Assembly: GCA_003522945.1 (NCBI GenBank)
Contig: DPHR01000140.1
Coordinates: 1,273 to 8,480, forward strand
From: Clostridiales bacterium
GTDB lineage: Bacteria; Bacillota; Clostridia; Oscillospirales; Oscillospiraceae
Reading direction: 5' to 3'
Length of the DNA: 7,208 nt
In this document: positions 5,644 through 7,208 of the stretch, piece by piece
Layout of the letters: every line of letters begins with the position of its first letter
Position numbering within the stretch: the first letter of the stretch is position 1
Notes under the pieces: model-generated
Seen by the model: only the letters and a program-made list of their open reading frames with translations
What the model was told of the DNA's origin: nothing
The model's database searches: none
Made by a program: the position numbers and the translations under genes

Positions 5644-7208
5644 GGTAATACAGTCCTCTCGTTATGCCGTTGGGCTTATAATGCGTGCCCTGGATGTAGC
5701 TCTCGGCAACTTCCAGACATTCGCGCGCGCTCTCCGTGGAGAAGCACAGCCGCACTGCCCAGAGACCGAGATCGATCCACTCCTGCGTCACGTCGCCGAG
5801 CCAGAGCTTGCGCGCCGCCCAAACGGTGTTGCGGCAGCCGAAGTGCTTCGTCACCGGCCATACGCCGCCGCGCGTGTCGGCCATCTGGCCGGGCGTTGTG
5901 CAGGTGCACCGTCCGGCGCTTGCCTTCAAAAGGCAGGTCTGCGTCACCATGACGGGCAGACGGCCGTATATGGCAAGCTCGGCGTCCATGCACTTGGGCA
6001 TCTCGCGGATGTCGGCAAACGTCAGCTCCGGCGAGAGCATCGCCGAGAGAAAGCCCGCCGACGCCATGCCGGAAAGGGTATAGCTGTTCATCACGGCGAG
6101 ATCAAAGTCGCCGCGGATGCGGAAACCCTCCTGTCCCGCCATCATCGCGAGACCGAGATTTCCGGTGAGCGCCTGCGTGACGCCGCTCTCGTGCACCTTT
6201 GCAAGAAGCGCGCGCAGCTCGCTCTCCTCCTTTTCGCCGAACGCAACGGAGGGAAGCGCGGCGACGATCTCCGCGCCGTTTTCGCGGAACGCATCGGCGA
6301 CCGACGGATTTTCCGCGAGCAGCTCGAGCGGGACGTATACGCACTCCGGACAGAGCGCGGCCAGCTCCGGCGTCATCTGCGCGGCGGTCTGGAACGAAAA
6401 GTTGATCGCGGGCAGGTGCGGCGCGGGGGCGATGCGCGGCGTCTCGGGAAAGGCGCCCTCTTTGCGGTCCGGGAGCTTGGCGCGCTCCTCGGAGAGCTTA
6501 TACAAAAGACGGCGGCGGGCCTCGTCCAGTTCGATGCCAGATACCCGGAGCTTTTCTCCCGCGGGAGACTGCACGCGCACCTCGGTGCAGCGGAACGGCG
6601 TTCCGGCCGTGCGGTACATCGCCTCGCGCAGACCGTCCTCGGTGAGCTCCACGTCGCCGGCATCGTCCGGCACGGGGCCTTCGATCGCGGCGATGGTCTT
6701 GTCCGTATCCTGCGCGCCGAGAATGACGCTCGAGTGCGAGTCCTTCGCCGCGACCGCAAAGCTCACGCCGACGCGGCGCGCCTCGCCGGACGTATAGTTC
6801 CGGCGCTGCTCCGCGCAGACGGCCTCGGTCTCGCCGGGGATCTTCTCCGGCGCTTCGGCGGTTTCGTAAAGATCTTTTTTCGCCGCGCCCCACGGGAGGA
6901 ACACGCGCTCCAGGCGCTCCAGCTCCGGCTCGGCGGGCAGCTGGCTTTCGCGGATGGCGGTCGCCCACACGTCCGTGAACGCGGAGACATACTCGCTCCG
7001 GCGCTCGCGGCTGCCGATGGCGAGACAGGCTGCGCCCGCGTCGATGAGATCCCGGCACGCGGGAAGCATGCAGCGGTCCTTCCAGCTCAGAGGCGTTGTG
7101 TCCCAGCGGCCGCCGAGCGTGTACTGCTCGCGGCAGAGCTCGCTGCAAAGGCCGCGCTCGGCGCTCTCGCGCCCGGCAAAGGCGCTCATGCGGCACGTGC
7201 CGCATGAG
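5630..7208 (-). CDS. Peptidase U32 / DUF3656 family protein, 5' end beyond the window
   Basis: The C-terminal 525 or so residues of a long U32-family protein. Members once called collagenase-like peptidases include RlhA and TrhP, which hydroxylate 23S rRNA C2501 or tRNA U34 using an Fe-S cluster and prephenate. An ATG at 7189 is not the real start: the open frame continues upstream and the signature G-T-C-R-M-S-A straddles it. Visible in order: end of the U32 signature with Cys codons near 7195, 7147 and 7135 (C-x15-C-x3-C, as in RlhA/TrhP); LSWKDRCML; a DUF3656-like part with EGPVPDD...TAGTPF and ELDEARRRLL (about 6490-6700); a second barrel-like part with GDFDLAVMNSYTLSG (about 6060-6110) and AELAIYGRLPVM; a Cys-rich block (TC, RCTC, FGCRN; about 5820-5940); and a terminal TRGLYYRGV. 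The usual KIEGR reads AIGSR (7007-7024). The gene overlaps maf. Substrate is unknown; activity may be altered. Confidence 0.87.
   Translation of the reverse strand, partial: SCGTCRMSAFAGRESAERGLCSELCREQYTLGGRWDTTPLSWKDRCMLPACRDLIDAGAACLAIGSRERRSEYVSAFTDVWATAIRESQLPAEPELERLERVFLPWGAAKKDLYETAEAPEKIPGETEAVCAEQRRNYTSGEARRVGVSFAVAAKDSHSSVILGAQDTDKTIAAIEGPVPDDAGDVELTEDGLREAMYRTAGTPFRCTEVRVQSPAGEKLRVSGIELDEARRRLLYKLSEERAKLPDRKEGAFPETPRIAPAPHLPAINFSFQTAAQMTPELAALCPECVYVPLELLAENPSVADAFRENGAEIVAALPSVAFGEKEESELRALLAKVHESGVTQALTGNLGLAMMAGQEGFRIRGDFDLAVMNSYTLSGMASAGFLSAMLSPELTFADIREMPKCMDAELAIYGRLPVMVTQTCLLKASAGRCTCTTPGQMADTRGGVWPVTKHFGCRNTVWAARKLWLGDVTQEWIDLGLWAVRLCFSTESARECLEVAESYIQGTHYKPNGITRGLYYRGVL
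7185..7208. repeat. Perfect 24-bp palindrome at the window's right edge
   Basis: CTCATGCGGCAC (7185-7196) is followed immediately by its exact reverse complement (7197-7208), with no loop. It lies within the U32 coding frame, where its outer half encodes Ser-Cys-Gly-Thr before Cys-Arg-Met-Ser-Ala. Ending exactly at the last base suggests either chance placement of the window or a fold-back at a contig end. The Gly two residues before the conserved Cys matches the family's S-G-x-C, which mildly supports a genuine sequence. Confidence 0.6.

Noticed and set aside
5630..7189. Complete U32 protein starting at ATG 7189
   Set aside because: The U32 signature continues in frame upstream of that ATG to the window edge, and the N-terminal U32 domain is missing, so the gene is cut by the window.
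5567..7207. Plus-strand open frame of 546 codons opposite the U32 gene
   Set aside because: Rich in Arg, Ala and Leu with no domain, mirrored on a well-supported U32 coding frame; a GC-driven shadow.

Overview
The window is a compact, GC-rich stretch (roughly 60% G+C by eye) in which every supported gene lies on the minus strand. In transcription order, from high to low coordinates, it holds a U32-family protein (5' end outside the window), maf, mreC, mreD, a class B penicillin-binding protein of the PBP2/MrdA type, a methylglyoxal-synthase-like gene (mgsA position) and hisS (3' end outside the window). Gene content, strong Shine-Dalgarno sites, GTG/TTG starts and the mre-pbp2-mgsA order all point to a GC-rich member of the Clostridia (an Oscillospiraceae-like Firmicute). 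That placement is inferred from family resemblance, not from a search.

Layout. 5630-7208: U32/DUF3656 protein, probably an RNA-hydroxylase relative. It overlaps maf (5056-5643) by 14 bases. A 49-base gap holds a possible internal promoter and a small GC hairpin. mreC (4161-5006, TTG start) overlaps mreD (3598-4164, GTG start) by 4 bases. After 34 bases comes pbp2/mrdA (1473-3563). The next gap (1379-1472) carries a clear sigma-A-like promoter for the mgsA-like gene (980-1378). An 80-base gap with a 15-bp-stem hairpin then leads into hisS (1-899, partial).

How the genes work together. mreC, mreD and pbp2 encode membrane parts of the lateral-wall elongation machinery. Maf is a nucleotide pyrophosphatase that commonly sits next to mre genes. 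The expected mreB is not between maf and mreC, and minC/minD/rodA, often found between pbp2 and mgsA in clostridia, are absent. mgsA keeps its ancestral place, but its product lacks two residues needed for methylglyoxal synthase catalysis.

Most worth a second look: (1) the MgsA-like protein with Asp-to-Ala at the catalytic base and loss of the catalytic His loop; (2) the degenerate KIEGR signature in the U32 protein; (3) the reduced mre cluster without mreB; (4) a near-perfect 18-bp palindrome inside the mgsA promoter spacer; (5) the hairpin just upstream of the hisS ribosome binding site; (6) a perfect 24-bp palindrome at the very right edge, which may be an assembly artefact. I found no mobile element, CRISPR array, tRNA or rRNA, and no clearly new multi-gene system.
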